A stretch of DNA of 64,000 nucleotides from the NCBI GenBank assembly GCA_034509925.1, contig CM067529.1, positions 13,491,501 to 13,555,500 of the forward strand. The letters are read 5' to 3'. Under the pieces are notes generated by a model that was given only the letters and a program-made list of their open reading frames with translations, made no database searches and was not told the DNA's origin. Both the position numbers and the translations under genes were made by a program. Shown here piece after piece: positions 11,901 to 23,900 of this stretch; position 1 is the stretch's first letter; each line of letters starts with the position of its first letter. Source of the stretch: Hirudinaria manillensis. Its lineage: Eukaryota > Annelida > Clitellata > Hirudinida > Hirudinidae.

Positions 11901-14900
11901 CATTAAATAGGAACCAATAAAAAGCTGGGCCTGACGGGTCGCCCTACGGACGGCGTGGGGGTGCTGACCACCAGCAAGATTTACACTCTCGGAGACCAGA
12001 TGCTGGTCTTTTTCCCGCAGGTAATCGATTCCACGTCTTCCGAGTCGATCGACGATCGTCGAGGACTTTGATTTTGTTCGAAATTCTTTTCCAGTTCGTG
12101 GACCAACAGCAATTCTATCTTCCCCTCGACACGTCCCTATTGGTGGACATGATCAAAACGGACGTGCAGTACTTGGGCTCGAGTTGGAACATGTTAGGTC
12201 GACCTCTGATGGTCGTTCCCGTCCGCAAGTCCCTTCTAGGTCGGTCGGAATTCGTTCTATTCCAATTCGTTCGCTCGGAATGTCGAATGTTATCGACGGC
12301 GAGATATAATTTATCGCTTGTCGTTTAAGATGCTACCGGGCAGTTGCATCACGCCATCGTGACCACCATCAAGAAGCTGCAAACGGGTTACCTTTGCGGT
12401 ACCAGGCGAGTTCGAATGTTCTCGTTCGTCGTTGGCAAAGTTTCGGACGGATTTCTTCCGAAAGGTTCTTTTAAAAGAGCCGACATTGAATTTTACAGAA
12501 CGATTTCGTTCGATTTCTTAGGGTGCACCTGGGAGGTCTGACCGACTTCAGCAGCACTTCGTGCATGAACAATTTGTCGTTCTTGGCGGCTCACGACGAC
12601 TCCCAGGACCGTGAGTGTCGAACTTTCGAACCTATTCGACTCGGATCGACTCGGTCGTTTCCCGTTTTCAGTGGGAAAGCTACTTCGGCACATCAAGAAA
12701 TACAACAAGAAGCAGGTGGACACCCATCGGAAGCACTGGTTGGGCGGATTTCTGGAGGACGACGATCGGGGAGGACACAAGAGGACGCCTTCCGTCGTCG
12801 GAAGCCAAGGTTCGCTGAAACTGAGGAGGAAGTCGTCCGTAAGAGGAATCGTGAAGAAGACTTGTTCCATTCAGGTTGAAATGGGAGATGCGTCGGGTAA
12901 GCGGTTCTCGAGTTTTCGTTATCTCGAAACATTTCCTTTTCGTATGTTGTCGAAAGTTGCTAGGCAACCTCTTCGGACGTGATTGTAAACGTGCAAAATT
13001 ATAAAATAAATATTTCTGAATTCACTTTTTGTGCAAAGTTAAATTGTTAGTCATTTTGAATTACATGGAGTTCAAATCGTGTTATTTTCAGTGTTCTTAT
13101 CACTGTCCAGAGGTTTGTTTTGCGATCATCGTTGCTGACTCGTTAAGATGACTTAGTGATCGGATAAAACTAATGTCGGTCTGATAACCTCTGCATTTCA
13201 TGTTTACGACCGTTCCAATCCCCTCGTGATAAACTATTGTTTATCCACGACTAACCACCTCGAATTGTGCTCCTTGGTGTTTCAATAATTTACAAAGATT
13301 TATGGAAATGGAAATGTTGCCTCCAAAACAAAACTTATCCTTGAACTTCGTTCGAACACATTCAACGACTTTCACTTTTTTTCCTAGAATCCACTCCGAT
13401 GTTCTCGAGCAGCAGTTCTCCGAGTGCTTCTCAACCCACCAGTCCGGGCGTTTTGTTTTCCTTCGAGAATCCGTTCGATCAGGCACCCACTCCCGAGCAC
13501 AGACTTAAAGGCAATTCAGGTAAAAGCGGAAATCGCGAAATCCCGAGAAAGGTCGTGACCTCGAACCCGTAATCGTCAGGAGCGCCGGAACGAATGATAA
13601 CCTCGGCAGACGCCGGCGACAAGTACGAAGGAGTCGATTGCGACGAGTTGCTCGGTCAACTGCTGGAAGTGGAAACGCTGCACGAGCAGGCGGACATCAT
13701 ACATTACCTGTACACCACCAAGTAATCACATCATATGTTACCTGTATGCTTTGTGATGCATTTGATGTCTATGATTAGACTCTGACTAAATCTGATAAAT
13801 CAATGTTTATTTGAAACTGGTAACTGAACAGTTTTTGCCATTGTTAATTTATCATCATCATCATCATTGTTGTTTGTAATTCGTCAGCATTTTATAAATA
13901 CATTGTCGCTATTATCACCGAAACCGAATTAAACAGGGGAGCCAGCTTCAACACGGGCCTGGGCAAGAACGGCCAGGAATGCACGGTGGCCGATCTTCTG
14001 AACGAACTTTACGAGAAGGCGGGGAGGTCCAAGCAGTGGTGGCTCGTCAGGCACACGGCCGGACTCCTCAGGAAAAAGGTCGGAAAAAGATTCGACGCGC
14101 GATCCGATCGTCGGTCTCGCGGAAGCGTTTCCGTGCGTGCGAGGAGTCGGGATTGCAGTTTTCGAAGACGTAACCAAAGCACTGCAGTTTGCGAGCAACG
14201 GATGCAACTTTGCAAAGAAACCATTTAAATTTAATGACATCCTTTGTCATCCTTTTTTTTGACATCAAAACTTTTAAGTTTCCTCAACTTTTCAGGTCGA
14301 AGACTTGGCCAAAGCTGCTTCGGACATCATCGTGAGGCAGAAACAACTGGCCGTGGGTTTGCCTCCCGAGCCCAGGGAGAAGATAATCACCAGGTCGGTC
14401 GTCACGGCGACGCACGATTAGCTAATTAGTAAGCCGACAAAAGGAATTAGGGATTTTTAATCGTTTTAAATTAATTAAATGGCATTAAATTAATAGTAAT
14501 TTCTCAGCTTAAATGCTTATGATTTTTTTGTTTAATTCTTACCTTTGAGTTATAATTCCTTTCCAACACGTCTCACTCTGGAGATGCATTCTTACGTAAA
14601 CTTGTCGTGAATTAATACGAGTTAATAATACGAGTAATAATTGGTTAATAATACGAGTAATAATTGTTTAATAATACGAGTAATAATTGTTTAATAATAC
14701 GAGTAATAATTGGTTAATAATACGAGTAATAATTGGTTAATAATACGAGTAATAATTGTTTAATAATACGAGTAATAATTGTTTAATAATACGAGTAATA
14801 ATTGGTTAATTATACGAGTAATAATTGTAGACCGATGAGAACAGAAGAATTATCATCCATCATACACGATGCATGTCAAGATGATTCGAGTACTGCCATG

Positions 14901-17458
14901 CTTACTCAGGTGATCTTTTCTTTTGTGTTTATTTTTGTGCAGACAGGAAATTGAAACTTTTTAAAAACACCAGCTGTTTATGACTTGAAATGCATGAATA
15001 AATATTTTATTTATCGAGGGGGCGTCGTTAAATAATTTAATAATTAATTTATAAAAATTCAAGATGTCAAAGTACACAAATGTTTATGTTACTCAATTTG
15101 TTTAACCAATGTCATCCCAAACATCGATAACGAGGATGATTCCTTATTAAGGAACTGCTGGTATATCTTGCCATGTACATGAGAACTGAACCAAAGTTAT
15201 TCAAAGAAATGTTAAGAATCAGAGTTGGACTCATCATACAAGTCATGGCCACTGAACTTGCAAGGAATCTCAACTGTTCAGGTGATGACGATGACAACGA
15301 CGATGTTTTTCATTAACTTAGAATTTCTTGGTAATTTGTAAGTAATGCTTTATTTATGGTAAACGTTCGAACCTCGTGCTGTCAATTCGACCGATGCGAT
15401 CGGTCCGTACGGATTCAATTAACAGGACACGAGGCTTCCAACGAACTCCTCAATTTGAGTCCTTATGAAATGAAACAATTTCTTCACCACATTCTCAGTG
15501 GAAAGGAATTTGCTGTTCAAAAAGGTGAATTATTTTGAATAAGATGAATTTATATTTGTTGAAATTCTCCATTAATTGATTGGATGGATCTATTGATTTA
15601 AAGATCTTGAAACCACCATCAAGTCACCATCATCATCATCATCATCATTACCATCCTCGCCGTCGATATCATCATCATCATCATCATCGTTGTTCCAGCT
15701 CCTCCGGAGACGAACGTCCGTTCCAGCCGTAGAATGTCGATCTACCAAACCGAAAGGGAATCCAAGGCTGCTTTTGCCAGCCAGACCAAGTACAGCATCG
15801 ACCTCATGAGAAGAGAACTCAGGGTAATCATTATCATTACTGCTTTAACTATTATTATTATTAAACTATAATTAATTAATTATTACTATTGAAATGTTCT
15901 TTTTATTGCTTTTATGTTTATGTAAATTGTTGTGATTATAAATCTTTTTATATCTTCCATTCAGAGGCAGTCGGTGAGTTGCGTTGACAGCAAATTATCG
16001 TCCAAAGTTAACGGAGTGTGGCTTTTCATTTCACTCGAGTTGTTGTTGATGATCGTAGAAACTTTGTTGATTTGTGAAAACGTTGTTTGCCTCTTGTTTG
16101 TCGTTTTCAATCCTTTTGAAGATCGTTTCGACCTTCGGTGCATGAAATGTTTCTTTTTAAACGGATGCCGGTCGTTCGCTTTTAGCAAATATTTCGATTC
16201 GGCCGACGTCGTCCGCAGCCCGCGAGCACCGACGCGTACCGCGTGTACTTAATAATTTGACGTTCCGTCTCAGACCATGGACGACCCGAACGTCGAATCC
16301 AATGCCGAAATGGAAGCGGAAAACGACCGACATGGTCAGTGGCTCAGGAGGCGGAGACTCGACGGAGCACTGAACAGAGTGCCCGTGGGGTTTTACTCTG
16401 ACGTCTGGAAACTGCTGAGAAGGGTGATGATGATTGTAAACTGATCTTTAGATGATGATGTCCTGTCTAAATGTAAAACTCGTTTCAGTGTCACGGCATA
16501 TCCTTCTCTAACAACACGATCAACCAATTTCTGACTAGCGAGGTAGGACGCGTTTTTAATTTATCGACGAAAAGTCGTAGGATCTGAGAAGATCGTCTTC
16601 GTACGTCTCGTAACCGTTAACTTTAAGATGACCCAAGGTGAAATGAAGTTTGCCCTGGAAGTGGAGACGATCTTGAACCGGATCAACCATCCAGAATATC
16701 GACAGCTATGCGTGGAAACGATCGTCGTTCTTTGCCTCGTCGTCGAGCACGACGGGGGAAAGTGCTTCTGGAACGAGGTGATTTGGTTTGTCTTCATTCG
16801 ATCGCTCTAATGTAATCACAAAATCGGTGATCTTTTTCTTATCGTTCGCAACTGCGACGTCGGCTCACGAGTCGACACGTCCCGATGAGATAGCCGTTTA
16901 ATGAAAATCGCGTGCGATGCCAACAAAAGTTGAATTCAATTCGCCAAACGGCCTTCATTATCGTTGCCAGGTGATCAACATTAACAAACTCGTTCACCAT
17001 GCTTCAAAGTTGTTCATAGAGGAACAAGTGAGTTGATATTGTATCATTATTCATCATTTTATTCTATCTTTAATGTTGCCATTATTTCCAATACGTCAAT
17101 ACAATATGTTATTTTTCTATTAGGGTTAGGGTTAGGAAATGCATTTCAAAAATGCACGACATGCTGAATTAATATTTTTGCATTACATTTAAATATATTA
17201 ACATAATGATGGAATCGTGACAATATCATTTCAATGAGACCGACATTACAGAAGGACGAGGACAGCTACCTTGCCATGTGCTGTGGCAATCCAAAAACCA
17301 TCCTCAAGTGCCAGGGCAGCGAGGGAATCTGCCAGCAATTTTACGACTGCGCACCCAGCGGGCGATACGGGACCATGTCGTACATTTGCAGATCCGTCGT
17401 GCATCGTCTCGCGTTGCCGTGCAACGACGACGGAAATCTCGACTGCCTTGTGCAGTGA
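8906..17458 (+). CDS. PHKA: Phosphorylase b kinase regulatory subunit alpha
   Basis: Regulatory, calmodulin-binding subunit of the (alpha-beta-gamma-delta)4 kinase that activates glycogen phosphorylase in the cytosol. Thirty-four exons in phase encode about 1,232 residues (human alpha about 1,235). It begins [18 protein letters not shown] at 8906. The glucoamylase-like N-terminal domain follows ([90 protein letters not shown]), then the C-terminal domain ([76 protein letters not shown]). It ends in CLVQ, a CAAX box typical of farnesylated alpha subunits, immediately before the TGA. Odd points: a GC-AG intron (12406-12521), a 9-base exon (15965-15973) and a 21-base exon (13092-13112). The beta subunit is less likely because of the [17 protein letters not shown] block and the CAAX end. 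Confidence 0.96.
13092..13112 (+). other. PHKA: 21-base microexon of PHKA
   Basis: Flanked by TTATTTTCAG and GTTTGT, phase 1 to phase 1, adding VFLSLSR before ESTPMFSS. The block resembles the LFQASRPSF region of vertebrate alpha subunits. Skipping keeps the frame, so alternative use is possible. Confidence 0.6.
14614..14829 (+). repeat. 23-base minisatellite in a PHKA intron
   Basis: About nine copies of a 23-base unit (GTTAATAATACGAGTAATAA plus TTG/TTT variants), starting near 14621 with a degenerate copy before it. The last copy ends at the TAG 3' splice site of the exon that begins at 14831. Confidence 0.9.
15624..15690 (+). repeat. (ATC)n microsatellite next to a PHKA splice acceptor
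   Basis: Interrupted runs of ATC/CAT triplets just upstream of the TTGTTCCAG acceptor at 15698. Similar short (ATC)n or (ATG)n runs occur in other introns, for example near 10555, 11430 and 22610. Confidence 0.8.
15965..15973 (+). other. PHKA: 9-base microexon of PHKA encoding R-Q-S
   Basis: CTTCCATTCAG|AGGCAGTCG|GTGAGT: strong acceptor and donor around nine bases, phase 0 to phase 0. It joins RRELR to TMDDPN and makes RRQS, a protein kinase A consensus. In the same region mammalian alpha subunits carry an RRLS phosphosite. Confidence 0.7.
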
Positions 17459-18806
17459 TTTCGACGACGACGACGGACAGCGAAAGCATCCGACTTTGAA
17501 CTTTTTATTTCTCGAATCCATGGTCCCGGGTTCTTCCCATTTGTGACGAAGTTCTTTGCACGAGTCGTGCACCCCCCCCCCCCCAATTTTAAATTTAAAT
17601 CGTTTTTTTATTGACTTTTTTGCCCTTTTTTTGCTCAAATGATGTGCAGTGATTTTTCAATCATCATTGTCTTTTCTGATGTCACTTCCCAGTGCTGTTT
17701 TATCAAATAGAAAAGTAATACTTCTAAATAAAGCGCAGGTGCATTTGCAATCGCCATTCTATCACAACGAGTTCGACTCCGAAGAAGAAATTAAACGCCG
17801 ACCGCTTTGAAATGAATTCGAAACTGCAAACTATACAACGAATCGGCACCGTCGAAGATCCGTAATCGGACGCGAATCGCGGGTTCGGTCGGACGTTCGC
17901 TTTTTATTTACAAGTCGACGGTCAAAGAATCAGAATTATTGCGTGAAGGATAAATAAGAAATATTTGCAATGCAGGAAACTGGGTTTTCCAAATAAACGT
18001 TAAGATCGTCGGACGACTCGAATGTCGAGCTGCTCGGAAGCCGGGCAGAGTGAATAAGTACGGTAGGCGGAGTGAATAAGCCTGGAATATAGAGCATCAT
18101 TGGTTAAGTGTGAAGCCACAAATGATAAAAATCAACAAGAAATTAAGACAAAGATTGGAACCAGCAAAAAACAATCTGCGCCTGAAAACCGTTCCGTGCG
18201 TCGTCGTTGCTCGGAACCCGCAATCGAGAGAAAATCATCGTATCGAAAACAAAAAATTTATGCATAAATAATAATTAACATATTAATTTAATCGACCTTC
18301 GCTAATTCGGCAAAGGACTGCCCGACGGCAATATCCGGGGAAAACGTTCAAGGTCGGACGATCACAGTCACCTATAATAACGTTTAATAATAATAATAAT
18401 ATTAATAATAACGTTTAATAATAATAATAATAATAATATTAATAACGTTTAATCGTAATAATAACATTATCCAAAGTAACAGCCACGGTGATGAACTTAA
18501 ATATTGTAAAAGCTGCAAGTCGTGCAGGCAAAAAATCGTATCGAAAAGCAATCGAAACGTTTGCATCTTCATCTCGGACGATCAGGAATCCTCGGCGGGA
18601 CGATGGTGCTGTTCGGTCGACTGAAACGATGACGAGATTCAATGTCAACGATTGTGATTTTTAATAATTTTCATTATTTAATATTATTAATTACCTGAAA
18701 ACACTGCAAATTAACTAAAAATACTATTTCAAGGTTGCATTTCAAATGAAAAACGTCGCAAAAGATTTCCATGTCGGGCAATGGACGAGGTCGAGAGTAG
18801 AAATCG
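17459..18806. other. Convergent 3' region between PHKA and dynamin
   Basis: About 1.35 kb between two convergent stop codons, so it should hold both 3' UTRs. Visible: a run of 13 C at 17572-17584, an AATAAA at 17727-17732 that could serve PHKA, and AATAAT/GTTTAATAATAAT simple sequence at 18378-18460. No convincing gene. Confidence 0.6.
17727..17732 (+). terminator. Possible PHKA polyadenylation signal
   Basis: AATAAA about 270 bases after the PHKA stop codon, in a likely 3' UTR. Position and consensus only. Confidence 0.4.
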
Positions 18807-20908
18807 TTACCTGGGAACGAGGGGCGGGGGAAGACCGGACGGCAAGCCGCCCGGGGGTACGGTGACGGGACTCGGACCGGACCTAGAAGACTTGCCGCCT
18901 CCGGGAGCGACGGGCGCGGGCCTGTTCGGGAAGCTGGCAGCAGAAGGTCTGAAAATAAACGACGACGAACGACTTGACGGGCGATGACATGAATTCGGAT
19001 TTCTATAAATCCGTTTCTCCAACATTTTGTGGGCAAAGTTTGAATCGTTTCACCAACTATAAGATGTTCCTGGCACCTAATTAACCTAATTCTGCTTGCA
19101 TTACATTTAGTGTTGTGGGTAAAGATACAACATTTAGAATTTACAAATATTCCTCCTTCAATTGTTGATTTACATTTGTACCTCTCATTTGATATTTATT
19201 TGTTTTCACTTTGGATTATCCAAAGAAGGTCTTTGAAAGAGAGTTTCTCCTTTCTAAGACCTTTCGTGGGATCCCTCGCGTCGGCTTGCAAATTCAGAAT
19301 GCGAATCGACATCATTCGTCCGATAAATGGTTAAAATTGAAAATTAAAAAAAATGAATCGCGACCCGTTCACGATGGCTCCGAATCCTCCCGGCGGTTTG
19401 GTGGGCACCACGGGATGTGAAATCGAATCTGATTTGATCCAATCGTCGTCCACTGGAGGAGGGACAGGAGTCGCGACGGTCTTGGAACTGACTTCCCCGA
19501 TGATGTTCAAAGCCTCCTTGGCCGCGTGGTACATCCTCAGTATTTCCTCCCTGTGCTGAGCTTCGTCCGCAGACTCTTCCATGAGCGTCGACTGAAGAGT
19601 GGTGAAAATTAAGTTTCGAGAAAAAGCTTTTGACATCTTATCTAATAAAAAATATTCATCAATATTTCCTGTAAACAATCAAAGTTATGTTATGTTAATG
19701 TATCAAAGTGTTAATGTATCAAAATTATCTGTCAAATATTACAATGTGCAGATCTAAAATAATAATTAGTAATTATTTATAATCAGCATAATTAATAGTT
19801 TTTGTTCAAAATCACCTGATCTCCAGTGGAATAGAGATGTGCCAGCAATTCCGTTCCTATGAAATCCTTGAGCTGAAATTAAAACGTTCGCGGTCCGAAG
19901 GGAGAACGAATCGATAAATCGCGTCAATTAACCGACCTTTCTGACCAGCAGGTGCATGATGGTTTTAGGCACGAGATCCTTGACCATCTTGTTTACGATG
20001 GCCAAATAGGAGGCCACCAAAGCCCTGATGACTTCCACCTGCCTTTCCAGTTGCGGATCGGATTTTCCCAAATCCTCCTGTCCCTGATCGGCAGAATAAT
20101 TATCGTTCGAATTATTATTAATTGCAACTCTGTTTTTAATTCGAGGAAAAAATGGCAAAACGTAGTCGGGCAACAATCTAAATATCAATTCAGTTTACTG
20201 GCTACTAAATAGATGATGACGATGACGACGATGATGATGACGATATGGCATGATCCTGGCATAAGATAATTGAGTGATGTTTGACATTAAATTGACACTT
20301 AGCACCAGCAGAGAAATATTTCCAGCATGTTGAAAGAGATAATAAGGGTTAGGGTTATCCATCCACCCACCCATCCATCCATCCATCCATCCATCCATCC
20401 ATCCATCCATCCATCCATCCATCCATCCATCCATCCATCCAGCAGAGAAATATTTCCATCGTGTTAAAAGAGATGATAAGCTCAAGCTGAAAATAACCAG
20501 AGATGAGTGCAATGCTATTATTATTTGCTCTGGCAACTTTAATTATGATGGAGTTATTATAGTATTATTAGAAACTTTAAATATGATGTTGATAATATTT
20601 AGTTGGTCAAAGCAAGGAAGCAAAGTATAGAAATAATGCCACAAAATTATGCCACATGTTAACCCACTTTTCCTGCCTGGATGAAACAAAATTCAATTGC
20701 TTGGTTAACAAAGGTATTGCTGACATTTATATATTTATATTATACTTTAATATTTATTCCTTATTATACTTATTATACTTTAATAGCATATATAAGTATA
20801 ATCACAATAAAAAAATAAAATGATCCTCCTTAGGAGGACAGGTAATGTGACAAACAACAATTATTCTTGAAGTAATAATTATCATTCCTATTATTTTTCT
20901 TCTTCCTC

Positions 20909-20966
<58 letters not shown>

Positions 20967-23900
20967 CTTATTACCTTTCAACTATAATGATCATAGCTGA
21001 TGATATAAACCCAAGGCAACAACACTAAGTGATGATAGCGTGGTTGAATCCCGTGGTACATGACCAGCGCCACCGATCATTAATTTATTATTTTTATTTA
21101 TTAATTTAAATACATAACTTAAGCTCAACATTGTTGTACGGCATCATCTAGCCACACAAGCAACATTATTATCACATCATCATCACCTCTTCCTCTTGTT
21201 CGCTCTGATTTCTCTCCGGATATACTCCTGCCCTGAGAAAAGATGCTTTCCAGCTGTCTGCCTCCTCCTGATTCTCAGCAGACAACTCCAGTTGTTTGTA
21301 TTCTTTGTATACATTCCTGAAATCGTGTCGTTGCCAGAGTTTGTGAAATTTAAGTTGCATGGAAACGATTGCCATTAATGGCCTTCACAGGTGCAACGAC
21401 TCACCATCCATACATACATACATCCATCCATCCGTACATCCACCCAACCACCCGACTCACCTTCCCTCGGTGTTGAAGAGAGCAAAGACGATCCTTCGAG
21501 ACATGAAACCACTTTCCATATCCTTAATCTTTAAGTTATCCAATGGAAGCATGTACTTCTTGTCCTTTTCCTAGAAAACATTAAAACATCATAAAATTAT
21601 TTCTCGAATCAAATTTCGACATTATTCGACTGCAACTCGATACATGGCCTTCCCCATCATTGACCAGTGCATCCATTCACTCACCAATGCATCCATTCAC
21701 TCAACAATGCATCCATTCACTCACCAATGCATCCTTTCACTCACCTCATCATCTTTGAACCACATGATGCTCTCAGCTGTGAGGACAAACCAGAACTCCT
21801 TGTGACCTCCTTTGATGAAGCTGAGATTGTGCAGTGCCAGCCATCCTTTCCTTATTACCTGAGGGCACGAACGAGCAAGTCGTCAAGCCTAAGCATCTTC
21901 TTACGGAAGAAATCGTCGCAATCGCCATCATCACGATCATCATCATCATCATCCCCACCTGGTTGGTGAGCTTCTTCCTAACGGTCGCATCGGACCTTTG
22001 CTGTGCGCTGCACGAAATCGACGAAAGGGAAATTCAGCAAAATTTACCTCAGAATGTTTAAAATGTTTCCCTCAGAATGGATGAGTCGACATCGGGCGTG
22101 CAAAACTTACTTTGCAAATCCAATGAAATCCTCGTGGTTGGTGTTCATGTAAGAAAGTTGAATGTCCACCAAAAGGACGAGTTGGTCCTTCGTTTGCTGC
22201 TCGTCTTCCCTGATTTTCGCGCTCACAATTCTCTCCGTTTCTTCGCGAAGCCTCGGGAACCTGGCCATCTTGAACGGAAATCGAAACGCGTCGTCGGGAA
22301 ATTCGAAAGTTTAAGTCGACGTCCGACCCCTCACCCTCTCGGTGCACTTGTGGACGACGTCCGCGAGCTCCGACACGACCAGGTCGACGCACTTGATGCA
22401 GGGCGTCTTCAGTCTTTCGATCTGCTTTTTGACGATGGTTTCGAAAGCCATGTCGGGCGTGAAGAGTCCCGTTCTGATGCCGTGGATGTTTTTTATGGCG
22501 AACGTGATCTCGCGTCTCAATTCCTTCTCGTTCGACTCGATCTGCTCCGGAAAATCGAGCGACCCGATCGATAGATAGAAATAATTCGAACTCTCGTAAG
22601 TATCATCATCATCGTCATCATCATTGTCATCATCATGGCCAACCCGAGTCCACTTACCCTGACGATTTCAAAAGGGAACCTCTCGTGAAAGATCTTGTTG
22701 ATCTTTGCTCCCCCTGATAATTCCTGGGTGTTGACCTCTGACCCTGAGCCCTCTATGGACTTTTCGAGGTCAGAATTGAAGGTGGTCATCATTCTGAAAT
22801 AGAGAATAAGTTTGTTTAAAATAAAGATCAGGGTTGCAACAGTCGTTCCTGCTCGATGAAAAGCTTGAAGTTCGGTCGATCCCTCACAAACTCACAGCAT
22901 GAGTGCCTTGGTCTTTCTTGTAGGGTCATCAGGTCTAAAGTTCTTGTATTCTTCGACCTCCTTCTCCATAGATATTAGTTGAGTTTGAAGTTTGTTCCTA
23001 AGATTTGGTAAAGTTGACCTGATGTGGTTTGTCAACTGCTGATTCAAGACCTTCTGGAGATAATTTGAGCCCATTCTGTCTGCCATGTGCCTAGAAAAGA
23101 GTAGGATGAATGATAAGCTATGAATATCACTTTGTGAAATGATAAGCCTATAAATGTAAAAGTTAGGTGTCTCACTGACCGAATCGATGCAAATCTGGCA
23201 ATTAAACCTACCTGTAGGAGGGATGACCGAGAAAAAATTTCCTCTCCGCGGCCATCGCGGATCTTATGTCCTTCTTGCCGTCGATATCTTTCTGACTCCT
23301 GTTCACGATTCCAATGTAGCCTGTAAGTGGTCGACGTTCGTGAAAACGAATTCGAGACGATGCCGACGGTCGCCTATCGGAATCTACACGTTTCTTAGCG
23401 ATACTTTCGATGCTAGAGACGACGTATCCAACAGAATGAAGTAACCTCTTCTGAGCGGTAGCAATCTGTTTTCCAGGATGTCCTTGGCGTCGGTACCTTC
23501 GTCCATGAGGTCCAGTTTCGTTATCACTCCGATGGTGCGCAGACCTTTCGAACAAATCGCTGCCATTATAATCCGTTATCCTCGTGGTTATATTACAATA
23601 ATGCCCTTTTCAACATCTTTGATCAACAAAAATTCATAGACCATCCCATAATTGGCATCACTGATGTGAAAAAGAAGGTACCAGTGCAACGGCAACGACA
23701 AAGAAATTACGAAGCGACCGTCGAGGTCCGTCGACGCGATGCTTTCCGAGCCGACTTCTCGTTGCCAAAATCTACCTCGCACTCACCTTGGGGGTCGACC
23801 TCTTTGGAAATTTTGAGAGCGTCCGAATTGGCGAGGTCGGAGTTTGCAGGCGAGATAGCAAGGATGAGGCAATTCTCTTTTGCGATGAATTCGAGAATCA

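Noticed and set aside
20195..20536. Open frame with repeated GWMD units in dynamin intron
   Set aside because: Direct translation of the (ATCC)n microsatellite.
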